Part shown: positions 1-5,109 of the stretch, piece by piece | Layout of the letters: each line of letters starts with the position of its first letter | How positions within the stretch are numbered: the stretch's first letter is position 1 | NCBI GenBank assembly: GCA_027620395.1 | Contig: JAQBZY010000150.1 | Coordinates: 1 to 5,197, forward strand | Length of the DNA: 5,197 bases | Reading direction: 5' to 3' | Origin: Pseudomonadota bacterium | GTDB lineage: Bacteria; Pseudomonadota; Alphaproteobacteria; Rhodospirillales; Casp-alpha2 | Position numbers and translations under genes: made by a program | The notes under the pieces: model-generated | What the model was told of the DNA's origin: nothing | The model's database searches: none | Seen by the model: the letters and a program-made list of their open reading frames with translations, nothing else

Positions 1-50
1 GGGCTGTTTCGGCGATCTTGCCGCCGGGCGCCGCCATATCGGCCAATTCC

Positions 51-260
51 TTAATAGGTATGTTTTTTGGCGAACATGGTTGATTGGCACATGCAGATAC
101 TCTTGGCGAAGATCGCCTGCTCCGGCTTCATCTGCGCCATCACGTTGGTGACGCAGTTCTCATAAAGCGCCACGTGCTCGTGGTGCGGCACCGGGTCGGC
201 GGCCGTGGCGGAACCGGCATATAGCGTGATGGCGGCGAGCGCCGGCAGGGCAAAGCGCAT
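51..260 (-). CDS. Small exported Cys-containing protein, probably truncated by a frameshift
   Basis: The 69-residue product is not recognised as a known family. Residues 1-21 look like a Sec signal peptide: R2, a hydrophobic stretch (about 3-17), then an AxA-type site before ADP, so the mature protein should be periplasmic. The mature part has C36, C56 and C58 and a histidine cluster (HHEH, 26-29). It starts 32 bp after the cysteine-rich gene at 293-667 on the same strand, so the two are probably co-transcribed; no strong Shine-Dalgarno site is visible. The reading frame ends at a TAA just after a run of six A (minus strand, 68-63). Dropping one A opens a G/C-biased frame, reading KNIPIKELADMAAPGG, to the window edge. 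The original protein was therefore probably longer. This may be a pseudogene, a sequencing error, or a real short form. Confidence 0.55.
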   Translation of the reverse strand: MRFALPALAAITLYAGSATAADPVPHHEHVALYENCVTNVMAQMKPEQAIFAKSICMCQSTMFAKKHTY

Positions 261-292
261 TTTAAGTAAAGGATTGCTCCGCTATGAGTTGC

Positions 293-667
293 TCAGATGC
301 AACTGGTTCTGGTCTCGCGGCACTGGCTTTGGCAGGCCTTGGCATTGGTCTTGTCGGCCTTGCAGCCGTTCATGCAGCGTTTGTACTGGACGCCGCAGTC
401 GACCTTCGGTTTTTGCCCCGGTGCGGCGCCGGCGGTGGCATCGCCGCCGAAGCCGCATTGCAGGGCGCAGGAATTCTTCTTGCTGGCGCCGTATTGATCC
501 ATGCAGGTCTTGAGGCAGACCATCGGATCGGTGGTCGCCTGCGCCAGTTCGAGCCGGCTTTCCGACTGAGTGCCAGCATGGGTCGAGGCGGTGGCGAACG
601 TGACGACGGCGATTGCCACCACAATCAGGAACCGGGCGAACATCTGGCCGGTGGGGTGCTTCTGCAT
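293..667 (-). CDS. Exported cysteine-rich protein with paired CX3C motifs
   Basis: The 124-residue protein is of unknown function. An N-terminal hydrophobic segment (about 10-27) followed by THAG looks like a signal peptide, so the protein should be periplasmic or secreted. The mature part holds ten cysteines: C51, C55, C67, C71, C91, C98, C102, C112, C116 and C123. They form CX3C-X11-CX3C, then C-X6-CX3C-X9-CX3C-X6-C, a mirror-symmetric spacing that fits disulfide-stapled helical hairpins. A linker rich in G, A and P (about 73-88) separates the two halves. The start is supported by AAAAGGAGG on the minus strand (GGAGG at 677-673), 5 nt before the ATG; the ATG for M9 has no such site. The gene is followed 32 bp later by another small exported Cys protein. 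An antisense frame exists but lacks comparable support. Confidence is high that it is a gene, low on function. Confidence 0.8.
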   Translation of the reverse strand: MQKHPTGQMFARFLIVVAIAVVTFATASTHAGTQSESRLELAQATTDPMVCLKTCMDQYGASKKNSCALQCGFGGDATAGAAPGQKPKVDCGVQYKRCMNGCKADKTNAKACQSQCRETRTSCI

Positions 668-697
668 CGGGGCCTCCTTTTCAAGCCGTCCGAAAAG

Positions 698-703
698 ATT
701 ATC
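698..703 (-). promoter_or_regulatory. Possible -10 element for the cysteine-rich gene
   Basis: The minus strand reads GATAAT, close to the sigma-70 consensus, 30 bp upstream of the ATG at 667. This would place a transcript start near 691 and give a leader of about 24 nt containing the GGAGG site. No convincing -35 box sits at the right distance, so this is tentative. Confidence 0.3.
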
Positions 704-773
704 ACGTTTGTCGCCACTTGCGAATCGTCAAGCAAAGGATAACCTAGCGCCAATAAATATCACCAACCCGCCC

Positions 774-780
774 GGAAGGG
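774..780 (+). promoter_or_regulatory. Ribosome binding site deciding the alpha-subunit start
   Basis: GGAAGGG lies 8 nt before the ATG at 789. It selects this start over an in-frame extension that runs upstream to 570, which would overlap the divergent cysteine-rich gene and its leader. No clear sigma-70 promoter for the plus-strand gene pair could be picked out in 668-773. Confidence 0.7.
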
Positions 781-788
781 ACGCATCC

Positions 789-1316
789 ATGCCTAAAGCC
801 GTTCACCGTCACGACACCTGGTCGATGTCGCTTTTCAAGCAGTTCAAGGACTCAGGCGTTCGGCTGTTCACCTATATTCCGGACGCCGGCAACGCGCGTC
901 TGGCGGAACTCGCCGAAGCCGACAACGAAACCCGCTGCGTGCTGCTGACCACCGAGGAAGAAGGCGTCGCCGTCGCCGCCGGCGCCGATCTGGTCGGCGA
1001 GAAAGCAGTGCTGATGATGCAATCGTCCGGCGTCGGCAACTGTCCGAATTTTCTATCGTTCGTGAAGGGTGGCGGCTTTCCGGTGCTGATGATGGTCTCG
1101 ATGCGCGGCGATTACGGCGAGCAGAACCCGTGGCAATATCCGATGGGCCAGGCGGTCGAGCCGATCCTGCACGCCATGGGCGTCCTCACGTTCCGGGTCG
1201 AGCGCGAGGACGAGCTTGAGGGCGCGGCGGCGGCGGCGATCAATGCCGCCTTCCGGGGCGGCCACGCGGCGGCGTTGATCCTGACCCAGAAGTTTCTCGG
1301 CGCGAAGGCGTTTTGA
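789..1316 (+). CDS. comD: ThDP-dependent 2-oxoacid decarboxylase, alpha (PYR-domain) subunit, sulfopyruvate decarboxylase-like
   Basis: The 175-residue protein matches the PYR domain of the thiamine-diphosphate decarboxylases, in the split form known from sulfopyruvate decarboxylase (ComD). The homologous single-chain enzyme is phosphonopyruvate decarboxylase. Visible motifs are TTEEEGVAVAAG (54-65), with E56 the likely glutamate activating the cofactor N1', and MQSSGVGN (77-84), matching the MQNSGLGN motif of phosphonopyruvate decarboxylases. RGDYGEQNPWQ (106-116) follows. The PYR domain lacks the pyrophosphate-binding motif, which is in the next gene; the two reading frames are separated by one base, implying translational coupling and a heteromeric enzyme. 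The length fits ComD (about 170 residues). The reaction expected is decarboxylation of a 3-sulfo-, 3-phosphono- or related 2-oxoacid to the aldehyde, in the cytoplasm. The exact substrate cannot be read from the sequence, so the symbol is by homology only. Confidence 0.82.
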   Translation: MPKAVHRHDTWSMSLFKQFKDSGVRLFTYIPDAGNARLAELAEADNETRCVLLTTEEEGVAVAAGADLVGEKAVLMMQSSGVGNCPNFLSFVKGGGFPVLMMVSMRGDYGEQNPWQYPMGQAVEPILHAMGVLTFRVEREDELEGAAAAAINAAFRGGHAAALILTQKFLGAKAF

Positions 1317-1317
1317 C

Positions 1318-1914
1318 ATGGGAAAAACAGATATGAGCAAGATCACCTTGAACCGCGTCGGCGCGTTGCCGAGGATTTTTCCAGACCCGTCCAAGTATTT
1401 GTTCGTGACCGGCTTGGCCGGCCCGGCACGGGATGCCGCCGCGTTGACCAACGACGGCGCCAACATGTTCACCATGGCCGGCTGCATGGGGGCGGCGGTC
1501 TCGACCGGGCTCGGCATGGCCTTGGGGGCACCCGAGCGCGAGGTGGTGGTGATCGCCGGCGACGGCGAGATGATGATGAACATCGGTTCCTTGGTCACTG
1601 TCGCCTCAGAGGCGCCCCGGAACCTGACCCTGGTTTGCATCGACAACGGTGGCCACGGCGAAACCGGTGGCCAGGATGGGCACACCTCGAAGCGCACCAG
1701 CCTCGCCACCATGGCGGAGGGTGCGGGCATCGAGCGGGTGCTGATGGTGACGAACGAAGCGGGGCTCAAGGACGCCGCCAAATTCGTCAAAGCCGGCGAT
1801 GGACCGCGCTTCCTATGGCTCCGGGTCCTGGCTGGCGAGCCGACCAAATTCAAACGCAACATGAACCCACAGGAATGCCGGGTGCGGTTCCGGAGTGCGT
1901 ATTTGGGCCGCTAA
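1318..1914 (+). CDS. comE: ThDP-dependent 2-oxoacid decarboxylase, beta (PP-domain) subunit, sulfopyruvate decarboxylase-like
   Basis: The 198-residue protein is the pyrophosphate-binding half of the enzyme whose PYR half is encoded just upstream. The cofactor motif is complete: GDG at 81-83, then 26 residues, then N110 within IDNGGHGETGGQ (108-119). D82 and N110 should bind the magnesium that holds the diphosphate. NGxxxxTGGQ is characteristic of the sulfopyruvate/phosphonopyruvate decarboxylase branch. The ATG at 1318 follows the alpha stop by one base; M6 (1333) is a possible alternative start. The C-terminal region (FKRNMNPQECRVRFRSA) looks intact. The TAA stop (1912-1914) is made from the TA target duplication plus the first base of the insertion sequence. 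Removing the element restores TAG at the same codon, so the protein is unaltered. No terminator follows, so transcripts may run into the IS antisense to its transposase. Confidence 0.83.
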   Translation: MGKTDMSKITLNRVGALPRIFPDPSKYLFVTGLAGPARDAAALTNDGANMFTMAGCMGAAVSTGLGMALGAPEREVVVIAGDGEMMMNIGSLVTVASEAPRNLTLVCIDNGGHGETGGQDGHTSKRTSLATMAEGAGIERVLMVTNEAGLKDAAKFVKAGDGPRFLWLRVLAGEPTKFKRNMNPQECRVRFRSAYLGR

Positions 1915-1925
1915 TACCAACTTGC
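1912..1925 (+). repeat. IS630 left terminal repeat with TA target copy
   Basis: The 14 bases match the reverse complement of 3070-3083 exactly. The first two bases are the TA target duplication and double as the first two bases of the comE-like stop codon. Confidence 0.88.
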
Positions 1926-1926
1926 A

Positions 1927-2499
1927 TTAATCAAAACCCATGGCCCACTCCCGCATACCGATAGACATGATTTTCCATGGCTGACCGATGAGTTTGTTCC
2001 AGGCTTCGCAGCAGATGTCGACGATCTCTTCGTATGAAGCGAAAACTCTGTTGGACAGCCAGTTGTCTCGCATGAACTGCCAGATATTCTCTACAGGGTT
2101 CAACTCTGGTGACCGTGCCGGCAAAGGCAAAATGGTGATGTTGGATGGGATGGCGAGCCTGCTCGTCATGTGCCAACCAGCACGGTCGACGATGAGGACG
2201 GCATGAGCTCCCGGTGTCACTTGAGACGAGATTTCATCAAGATGCCATTGCATGGCCTGTGTATTGCAGCGGGGTAGAACCAAGCCCGCGCCAACGCCAC
2301 GCTCGGGACAGATAGCGCCGAATATCCAGGCGGACTTTGTCCGCTGGTCCTTTGGCGCTCTGGGGCGGGTTCCACGTCTCGCCCAACGCCGCGTGAGTTT
2401 GGTTTTCTGTCCGACCCTGGCTTCGTCCTGCCACCAAAGCTCTATTGATGTGCCGACCGGGAGCCCCGCACGGACTTCTTCCAACTCGGAGGGGAAGTT
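1927..2499 (-). CDS. IS630 transposase, C-terminal catalytic (DDE) part, frame B
   Basis: This is the RNase H-like catalytic domain of the IS630 transposase, which cuts and joins the element ends at TA targets. The frame opens after a TAA at 2505-2503 and is entered by frameshift on the A7 run (2504-2498), so 2499 is where frame-B decoding would begin. Numbering from a TTG codon at 2484, the acidic triad is visible: D20 in WWQDEARVGQ, D100 in LIVDRAGWH, and E132 in SPELNPVENIWQ. The TTG has no Shine-Dalgarno site, so independent initiation is unlikely. Joined with the N-terminal part (185 codons from 3053, or 164 from 2990), the protein would be about 354 residues from the 2990 start, normal for the family. 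The C-terminus (EWAMGFD) reaches almost to the left IS end. Confidence 0.85.
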   Translation of the reverse strand, partial: NFPSELEEVRAGLPVGTSIELWWQDEARVGQKTKLTRRWARRGTRPRAPKDQRTKSAWIFGAICPERGVGAGLVLPRCNTQAMQWHLDEISSQVTPGAHAVLIVDRAGWHMTSRLAIPSNITILPLPARSPELNPVENIWQFMRDNWLSNRVFASYEEIVDICCEAWNKLIGQPWKIMSIGMREWAMGFD

Positions 2500-2990
2500 T
2501 TTTTAAAAGCTTCAGCGGCAAACTCGTTCTGCCCTCGATGCTGCGACCGTGCCGTGATTTTGCTGAACCCCAGCGTCTTCAGTTCACGACTGACGGTACT
2601 TTCATCCAAAGATATTCGAAACTCTTCGAATATCCAAAGGGCCAGATCCTTGAGCCGCCAGCGGACCACACCATGAACCGCCGGAATGGGACCGTCTTCG
2701 ACAATCTGCGCAAGCTCTTTGCGTTGACCGTCATTGAGTTTCGACGGTTGACCCCATGCCTTGCGGTCAATCAGGCCATTCGGGCCATCGGCATTGAAGC
2801 GCAACACCCAGTCCCGAATAACTTGAAGACCAACATCACCAATTCGGGCCGCATCCGTGCGTCGACCCCCATCGTATATCTCCGCCAGCGCTATAAGGCG
2901 GCGACTTTGCACCGCATCCTTCGACGCCTTCGCAAGACGACGCAAATCCGGCCCTTCAAAATCTTTCCGCAACGCAACCGCTCTACCCAT
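2442..2990 (-). CDS. IS630 transposase, N-terminal DNA-binding part, frame A
   Basis: This part carries the helix-turn-helix region of the IS630 transposase that binds the terminal repeats. The visible motifs are RRTDAARIGDVGLQVIRDWV and NGLIDRKAWGQPSKLNDGQR. These are followed by FEEFRISLDESTVSREL, the second winged-helix-like segment. The ATG at 2990 (MGRAVALRKDF) is preferred over the one at 3053 because GGAGG (3001-2997) lies 6 nt upstream of it. At AAA-AAA-ACT (2504-2496) the frame leaves the transposase sequence: read in this frame the tail (TSPPSWKKSVRGSRSAHQ) is meaningless. The -1 frame continues with NFPSELEEVRAG and the DDE domain. The full coding span is therefore 1927-2990 with a -1 shift. 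Confidence 0.83.
   Translation of the reverse strand: MGRAVALRKDFEGPDLRRLAKASKDAVQSRRLIALAEIYDGGRRTDAARIGDVGLQVIRDWVLRFNADGPNGLIDRKAWGQPSKLNDGQRKELAQIVEDGPIPAVHGVVRWRLKDLALWIFEEFRISLDESTVSRELKTLGFSKITARSQHRGQNEFAAEAFKKTSPPSWKKSVRGSRSAHQ
2498..2504 (-). promoter_or_regulatory. A7 frameshift site in the transposase
   Basis: The minus strand reads GCT-TTT-AAA-AAA-ACT in frame A. Slipping back one base on the run gives AAA-AAC-TTC and continues into the DDE domain. The phase does not fit a standard X-XXY-YYZ tandem slip, because the upstream codon ends in T. Single-tRNA slippage, transcript slippage on A7, or a one-base deletion from A8 are all possible. A weak hairpin (CTTCC/GGAAG) lies immediately downstream in the transcript. 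Confidence 0.6.
2611..2634. repeat. Perfect 10-bp inverted repeat inside the transposase gene
   Basis: GATATTCGAA (2611-2620) and TTCGAATATC (2625-2634) are exact reverse complements separated by ACTC. It lies in the codons for WIFEEFRISL and would form a stable hairpin in the transposase mRNA, about 107 nt upstream of the A7 site. Confidence 0.75.
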
Positions 2991-3069
2991 CGCAAACCTC
3001 CGAATCAACTCATGCCATTGATTCAGATTTTTCAGCGCTTGGGAATCCTCCAAATGAGTCTAACTCCGC

Positions 3070-3083
3070 GCAAGTTGGTATTA
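3070..3083 (-). repeat. IS630 right terminal repeat with TA target copy
   Basis: On the minus strand this reads TAATACCAACTTGC, identical to the left end at 1912-1925. The next plus-strand base, G3084, completes a TAG codon if the element is removed. Confidence 0.88.
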
Positions 3084-3114
3084 GGTGAGGGGGAATCCAA
3101 CAAAGGTGGGGGGA

Positions 3115-3201
3115 TGGTGCGGGTGGTCGGAATCGAACCGACACTTCCTTGCGAAAACCAGATTTTGAGTCTGGCGCGTCTACCAGTTCCGCCACACCCG
3201 C
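3115..3201 (-). tRNA. tRNA-Leu (anticodon CAA)
   Basis: On the minus strand the 87-nt gene starts GCGGGTGTGGCGGAACTGGT and ends with an encoded CCA (3117-3115). The acceptor stem GCGGGTG (3201-3195) pairs with CACCCGC (3125-3119), with discriminator A (3118). The anticodon arm is CCAGA-CTCAAAA-TCTGG, giving anticodon CAA (reads UUG, Leu). A long variable region and the T arm GGTTCGATTCC, with its GUCGG/CCGAC stem, are present, as expected for a class II tRNA-Leu. It faces the decarboxylase genes, with the IS630 element about 33 bp beyond its 3' end. Confidence 0.95.
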
Positions 3202-3219
3202 ATGCCCGAAAGCGACCGG

Positions 3220-3248
3220 AACATAGGGTATCGGGCCGGACCTGTCCA
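3220..3248 (-). promoter_or_regulatory. Probable sigma-70 promoter of tRNA-Leu
   Basis: The minus strand has TGGACA (3248-3243), a 17-bp spacer, and TATGTT (3225-3220). Both are one or two mismatches from the consensus boxes. The -10 box ends 18 bp before the tRNA 5' end, so transcription would start about 12 nt upstream of the mature tRNA. Confidence 0.55.
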
Positions 3249-3349
3249 TACATTGGAAACCTGAAGCCTTGCTTGGCATTGCCGGCGATGGGATGGCTGC
3301 CCGAGCTTTCGGTTACACCGAGGATTCGGCGGCCTAAGCCACCCACTTC
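3249..3349. other. Gene-free stretch upstream of the tRNA promoter
   Basis: No supported gene, RNA or obvious palindrome is seen here. Together with the tRNA promoter and the downstream repeat it makes up the gene-free interval 3202-3437. Frames crossing it are shadows of neighbouring features. Confidence 0.4.
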
Positions 3350-3350
3350 A

Positions 3351-3430
3351 CGTCACCCCGGGCTGGTCCCGGGGTCCACTGCCGGAGAGTGGATTCCAGG
3401 ACTGCGCTTCACGCCGTCTCGAAGGATGCG
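3351..3430. repeat. GC-rich palindromic intergenic repeat
   Basis: Two adjacent hairpins are seen. The first is ACCCCGGG-CTGGT-CCCGGGGT (3355-3375), with 8 bp of perfect stem. The second is CCACT-GCCGGAG-AGTGG (3376-3392), with a 5-bp stem. The CGTCACCCCGGG..CCCGGGGTCCA..GTGGATTCC pattern resembles dispersed palindromic repeats common between alphaproteobacterial genes. The minus-strand segment CGCATCCTTCGAGACGGCG (3430-3412) resembles a second such repeat type, so this may be a composite. It begins about 8 bp after the metallopeptidase stop and may stabilise or end that transcript, but there is no T-run typical of an intrinsic terminator. Confidence 0.6.
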
Positions 3431-3437
3431 GGCCGTA

Positions 3438-4145
3438 TCAGCCGATCCGATACAGCTTGGCGCCGTGCACCGAGAGCCAGGCCTCGGCCCGGTCTGGCTC
3501 GGCGCTCAGGCGGCCGACCAGGGCGTGGAAGCGGGGTCCGTGATTGTGCTCCGCCAGATGCGCCACTTCGTGCGCGACGACATGGTCGAAGACGAATTCC
3601 GGCATCATGTAGATGCGCCAGGAAAAGTTGAGCTTGCCGTCGATGGCGCATGATCCCCAGCGGGACCGGGTATCGCGGATGCTGATCCGGCCCGCTTTTT
3701 TGCCGATCAGCGCCGTCTTTTGCAAAACCCGTTCGGCGATGGCCGCCTTGGCTTGTTTTTTCAGCCATTCGCCGAGCCGCCTCGACAGGTGCTCGAGCGC
3801 GCCCGAGACGTGGATTTCGGTGCCATCGGTCCAAATGCCGCGACGTGCGCCAGGCATGTGAAGGATACAATGATCGATGCCGAGGATCGGAATGATGGCG
3901 CTCGGCGCGAACGGCACGCGGGGCGACAGCGCGCCCAAGCGTTTCGCGATCCAGCGCCGCTGCTGATCGAGAAACTCGAGTCCCTCGGCAAGTGCCGTGT
4001 GCCAGGGCAACGTCAGGCGGATGCCGTCGGTATCTGGATCGACGCGGACGATGACCCGCCTGGCGCCCCGGACCCGATGCACGGCCAGCGGTACCGCTTG
4101 GCCGTCGAGATCGAAGATCAGCTGCCGCTTCGCCGCCCGGGTCAC
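3438..4145 (-). CDS. YgjP-type (M48-like) zinc metallopeptidase
   Basis: The protein belongs to the YgjP/DUF45 family of small soluble zinc metallopeptidases. From a GTG start at 4145 it is 235 residues, normal for the family. The signature region is near the C-terminus: RWGSC (162-166), LNFSWR (172-177), then VVAHEVAHL with H192, E193 and H196 as zinc ligands and catalytic glutamate, and NHGPRF with H202 as the probable third ligand. The N-terminal part (VHRVRGARRVIVRVDP) is the usual beta-rich segment. The frame stays open upstream to an ATG at 4229, but that start would overlap the aldolase gene by 61 bp and add unrelated-looking residues. An AAGGA lies 12 nt before the GTG. The gene follows the aldolase by 23 bp and is probably in its operon. 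The physiological substrate is unknown. Confidence 0.85.
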   Translation of the reverse strand: MTRAAKRQLIFDLDGQAVPLAVHRVRGARRVIVRVDPDTDGIRLTLPWHTALAEGLEFLDQQRRWIAKRLGALSPRVPFAPSAIIPILGIDHCILHMPGARRGIWTDGTEIHVSGALEHLSRRLGEWLKKQAKAAIAERVLQKTALIGKKAGRISIRDTRSRWGSCAIDGKLNFSWRIYMMPEFVFDHVVAHEVAHLAEHNHGPRFHALVGRLSAEPDRAEAWLSVHGAKLYRIG

Positions 4146-4168
4146 GCCGCTATCCAATCCTTGGACGC

Positions 4169-5101
4169 TTAGGCCGCTTTCGCCATCGGCTGTGCCAGGA
4201 CATCGAACGCGGCGTGGAGCGTCTGGCATTCGCCGTCGCTAAGCGCAACCATCGGCGGGCGGACCCGGAGCCAGCTATTGTCCTTGCCGTTCCTGGCCAC
4301 CAGCGCCTTCAACGACGGCGCCAGGGGATACTTGGCGATCATCTGCCGCATCGCGATCAGCTTCTGGTTGAGGGTGTCGAGTTCGGATGCCGGCCGCTTG
4401 GAGACAAAGCCGGCGTACATTTCGCCCAACGTCGGCGAGACGACATTGGCGCAGGCCGTGATGCAGCCGACGCCGCCGCGCCGCAGCAACGGCAACATCA
4501 GATCGTCGGCGCCCGAGAACGACGCGAAGCCCGGGAACCGTTCCGCCGCGCCGGCCATGTTTTCAAGGTCGCCAGAGCTGTCTTTCATGCCGACCACGGT
4601 GTTCGGATAGGTCTTGAGCAGCATCTCGATCAGATTGTAGCTGATCGGCACGTTCGAGACCTGCGGGAAGTGATACAGATAAATTTTCAGCTTGTCGTCG
4701 CCGATCCGCTGAATCACTTCCGAGTAGGCCGCGAATAGGCCCTCGTCTTTGTTGTTCTTATAATAAAACGGCGGCAGCATCAGCACGCCCTTGGCGCCGG
4801 CGTCGATGGCGGCCTTGCTGGCGGCGACGGAATCCGGCACCGCGCAGCAGCCGGTGCCGGGCATCATGACGCCCGCGGGCACGCCACGCTCGACCAGGCC
4901 GTCGACGATGCCGATCCGTTCCTTGAGGCCAAACGAATTGGCCTCGCCGGTGGTCCCCAAGACGGCCAAACCGTCACAACCATTGGCCAGCAGCCACTTG
5001 CAATGCGCCGCCATGCGGTCGAGATCGGGGGCAAGGTCGTTCTTGATCTGGGTCAGGACGGCGGCGAACACGCCCGTGTAGGGGGAATGAGATTTGCTCA
5101 C
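4169..5101 (-). CDS. DapA/N-acetylneuraminate lyase superfamily aldolase
   Basis: The 310-residue protein is a class I (Schiff-base) TIM-barrel aldolase. Visible hallmarks are GTTGE (49-53, T50/T51 of the proton relay), PPFYYK (110-115, Y114), LYHFP with catalytic Y143, and VVGMKDSSGD with Schiff-base K173. The position equivalent to R138 of E. coli DHDPS, which binds the carboxylate of aspartate semialdehyde in YNVPSRT, is V148 here (YHFPQVS). True dihydrodipicolinate synthase activity is therefore doubtful. Pyruvate-type condensation or cleavage with another aldehyde or keto-sugar acid is more likely. The start is GTG (5101-5099), with AGGAG (5114-5110) 8 nt upstream. The metallopeptidase gene follows 23 bp downstream. 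Superfamily assignment is firm; the substrate is not. Confidence 0.9.
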   Translation of the reverse strand: MSKSHSPYTGVFAAVLTQIKNDLAPDLDRMAAHCKWLLANGCDGLAVLGTTGEANSFGLKERIGIVDGLVERGVPAGVMMPGTGCCAVPDSVAASKAAIDAGAKGVLMLPPFYYKNNKDEGLFAAYSEVIQRIGDDKLKIYLYHFPQVSNVPISYNLIEMLLKTYPNTVVGMKDSSGDLENMAGAAERFPGFASFSGADDLMLPLLRRGGVGCITACANVVSPTLGEMYAGFVSKRPASELDTLNQKLIAMRQMIAKYPLAPSLKALVARNGKDNSWLRVRPPMVALSDGECQTLHAAFDVLAQPMAKAA

Positions 5102-5109
5102 GTCAGTAT

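Larger units (their letters stand above)
1914..3081 (-). mobile_element. Complete IS630-family insertion sequence, about 1.17 kb
   Basis: The left end reads TAATACCAACTTGC (1912-1925) and the right end is its exact reverse complement (3070-3083). Taking the outer TA on each side (1912-1913 and 3082-3083) as the target duplication typical of IS630/Tc1-mariner elements, the element spans 1914-3081 with 12-bp perfect terminal repeats. An inner TA (1915-1916, 3079-3080) is a less parsimonious boundary. It carries one transposase in two frames on the minus strand. The transposase stop (TAA, 1929-1927) is one base from the inner edge of the left repeat. Perfect ends and an almost intact transposase suggest recent activity. 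It sits between convergent genes: the decarboxylase pair and tRNA-Leu. Confidence 0.9.

Noticed and set aside
284..742. Plus-strand 152-residue frame opposite the cysteine-rich gene
   Set aside because: It lies antisense to a gene with a strong Shine-Dalgarno site, a signal peptide and ordered cysteines. Its own sequence is a low-complexity A/G/L shadow of G/C-rich codons.
570..788. 73-residue N-terminal extension of the decarboxylase alpha subunit
   Set aside because: It overlaps the start, ribosome site and signal-peptide codons of the divergent cysteine-rich gene and adds residues with no family resemblance. GGAAGGG 8 nt before 789 marks the true start.
1053..1862. Minus-strand 269-residue frame opposite the decarboxylase genes
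   Set aside because: It is antisense to two genes with recognisable ThDP motifs and is rich in the S/P/A/R residues expected of a shadow frame.
3010..3346. Minus-strand frames of 89 and 104 residues around the tRNA
   Set aside because: Both translate the tRNA-Leu gene itself (GCGGTGRRARLK and AGVAELVDAPDSKS are typical tRNA mistranslations).
2445..3653. Plus-strand 402-residue frame
   Set aside because: It runs antisense through the transposase, the IS end, the whole tRNA-Leu gene and part of the metallopeptidase. It cannot be a real protein gene.
4146..4229. ATG start at 4229 for the metallopeptidase
   Set aside because: It would overlap the aldolase gene by 61 bp. The extra residues lack family resemblance, and GTG at 4145 gives the normal family length. 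It remains possible in principle.
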